The notes under the pieces are model-generated. The model saw nothing but the letters and a program-made list of their open reading frames with translations. It was not told the origin of the DNA and did not search any database. A program made the position numbers and the translations under genes. A stretch of DNA of 5,391 nt from Burkholderiaceae bacterium (GTDB taxonomy: Bacteria > Pseudomonadota > Gammaproteobacteria > Burkholderiales > Burkholderiaceae_C): contig JAGOBT010000265.1 in NCBI GenBank assembly GCA_017999135.1, positions 1 through 5,391 on the forward strand, given 5' to 3'. Position 1 is the first letter of the stretch. Every line of letters starts with the position of its first letter. Below are positions 4,961 to 5,391 of the stretch, in pieces.

Positions 4961-5391
4961 ACCCGCACCATCCGCTTGCCCACGTTCTCGCCGGCCAGCA
5001 GCCCGATCAGCGCCTGCGGCGTGTGTTCCAGACCGTCGATGATGTCCTCGGGCACTTTCAGCCGGCCACCATCCACCCAGCCCTGCAACACGCCCAGCGC
5101 AGCGTCGAACTGGGCCGCGAAGTCGAACAGCACGAAGCCCTGCAAGGTGAGCCGCTTGGTGACGATCAGGCCTGGCACGCCGCGCGGGCCATGGGCCGGC
5201 GGTGCGCCGTCGTACTGCGACACCGCACCGCAGCAAGCCACGCGGCCGCCCAGGTTCATGCGGAACAGGCAGGCCTCGAGGATGTCGCCACCCACGTTGT
5301 CGAAGTAGACTTCGATGCCCTTCGGCGCGGCCGCCTTCAGCTGCCCATTGAGGTTGCCGGCCTTGTAGTCGACCACCGCGTCGAAGCCCAG
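4957..5391 (-). CDS. NADP-dependent oxidoreductase, CurA/PTGR-type MDR family, C-terminal part
   Basis: Only the last 144 codons and the stop are present; the start and the first half lie beyond 5391. The sequence follows the C-terminal half of the zinc-free medium-chain dehydrogenase/reductase group that contains E. coli CurA (YncB) and the prostaglandin/leukotriene reductases. The GFDAVVDYKA segment follows the Rossmann cofactor site, whose glycine motif would lie outside the window. Next come GIEVYFDNVGGDILEACL, GGRVACCGAVSQY, LTLQGFVLFDF and the family's closing segment, DGLEHTPQALIGLLAGENVG followed by KRMVRV. Members use NADPH to reduce the double bond of alpha,beta-unsaturated ketones or aldehydes, in the cytoplasm. 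The end agrees with family length, so there is no sign of truncation at this side. The gene is followed by a 128-nt gap before the FlgE-like lipoprotein, and nothing links their functions. The substrate cannot be read from this part. Confidence 0.92.
   Translation of the reverse strand: MGFDAVVDYKAGNLNGQLKAAAPKGIEVYFDNVGGDILEACLFRMNLGGRVACCGAVSQYDGAPPAHGPRGVPGLIVTKRLTLQGFVLFDFAAQFDAALGVLQGWVDGGRLKVPEDIIDGLEHTPQALIGLLAGENVGKRMVRV

Noticed and set aside
3017..5308. A 763-codon open frame on the plus strand
   Set aside because: It lies opposite the well-supported FlgE-like lipoprotein and oxidoreductase genes, is Arg/Gly/His/Gln-rich, has no recognisable domain, and is the usual antisense shadow in G+C-rich coding DNA.

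Overview
The window is a compact stretch of G+C-rich bacterial DNA (by eye well above 60% G+C, with strong G/C bias at third codon positions). Every supportable gene lies on the minus strand. Codon use, the protein families and the winged-helix/TPR regulator type suggest a betaproteobacterium of the Burkholderiales (Leptothrix, Ideonella or Rubrivivax-like). That placement is inference, because no marker gene is present.

Layout in the direction of transcription, from high to low coordinates: (1) the C-terminal part of a CurA/PTGR-type NADPH-dependent oxidoreductase (5391 to 4957, start outside the window). (2) A 128-nt gap with a GC hairpin flanked by a 9-bp direct repeat. (3) A lipoprotein (4828 to 3443) with an Ala/Pro-rich linker and a flagellar-hook (FlgE) core, but without the terminal D0 helices that assemble a hook. 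(4) A 172-nt gap. (5) A winged-helix regulator with an AVLPF domain and TPRs (3270 to 1199), broken by one frameshift near 2880-2920 and one in-frame TGA at 1802-1804. (6) A PAP2/vanadium-dependent haloperoxidase-like protein (1154 to 195) starting 44 nt downstream, with six EGW repeats at its N terminus. (7) The first 66 codons of an unrecognised protein (198 to 1), whose ATG overlaps the phosphatase/peroxidase stop codon in an ATGA junction.

The last three genes look like one transcription unit: regulator, then PAP2/haloperoxidase, then a translationally coupled partner. The intact regulator would probably have controlled this unit or nearby genes. The FlgE-like lipoprotein has a gap and its own ribosome binding site on both sides, so it is probably expressed separately.

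The best candidate for something undescribed is the lipoprotein: a hook-protein fold that seems to have been moved from flagellar type III export to Sec/lipoprotein export. The doubly broken regulator and the EGW repeat tract come next. No gene-free stretch exceeds 300 bases. I saw no RNA genes, CRISPR arrays or insertion sequences.
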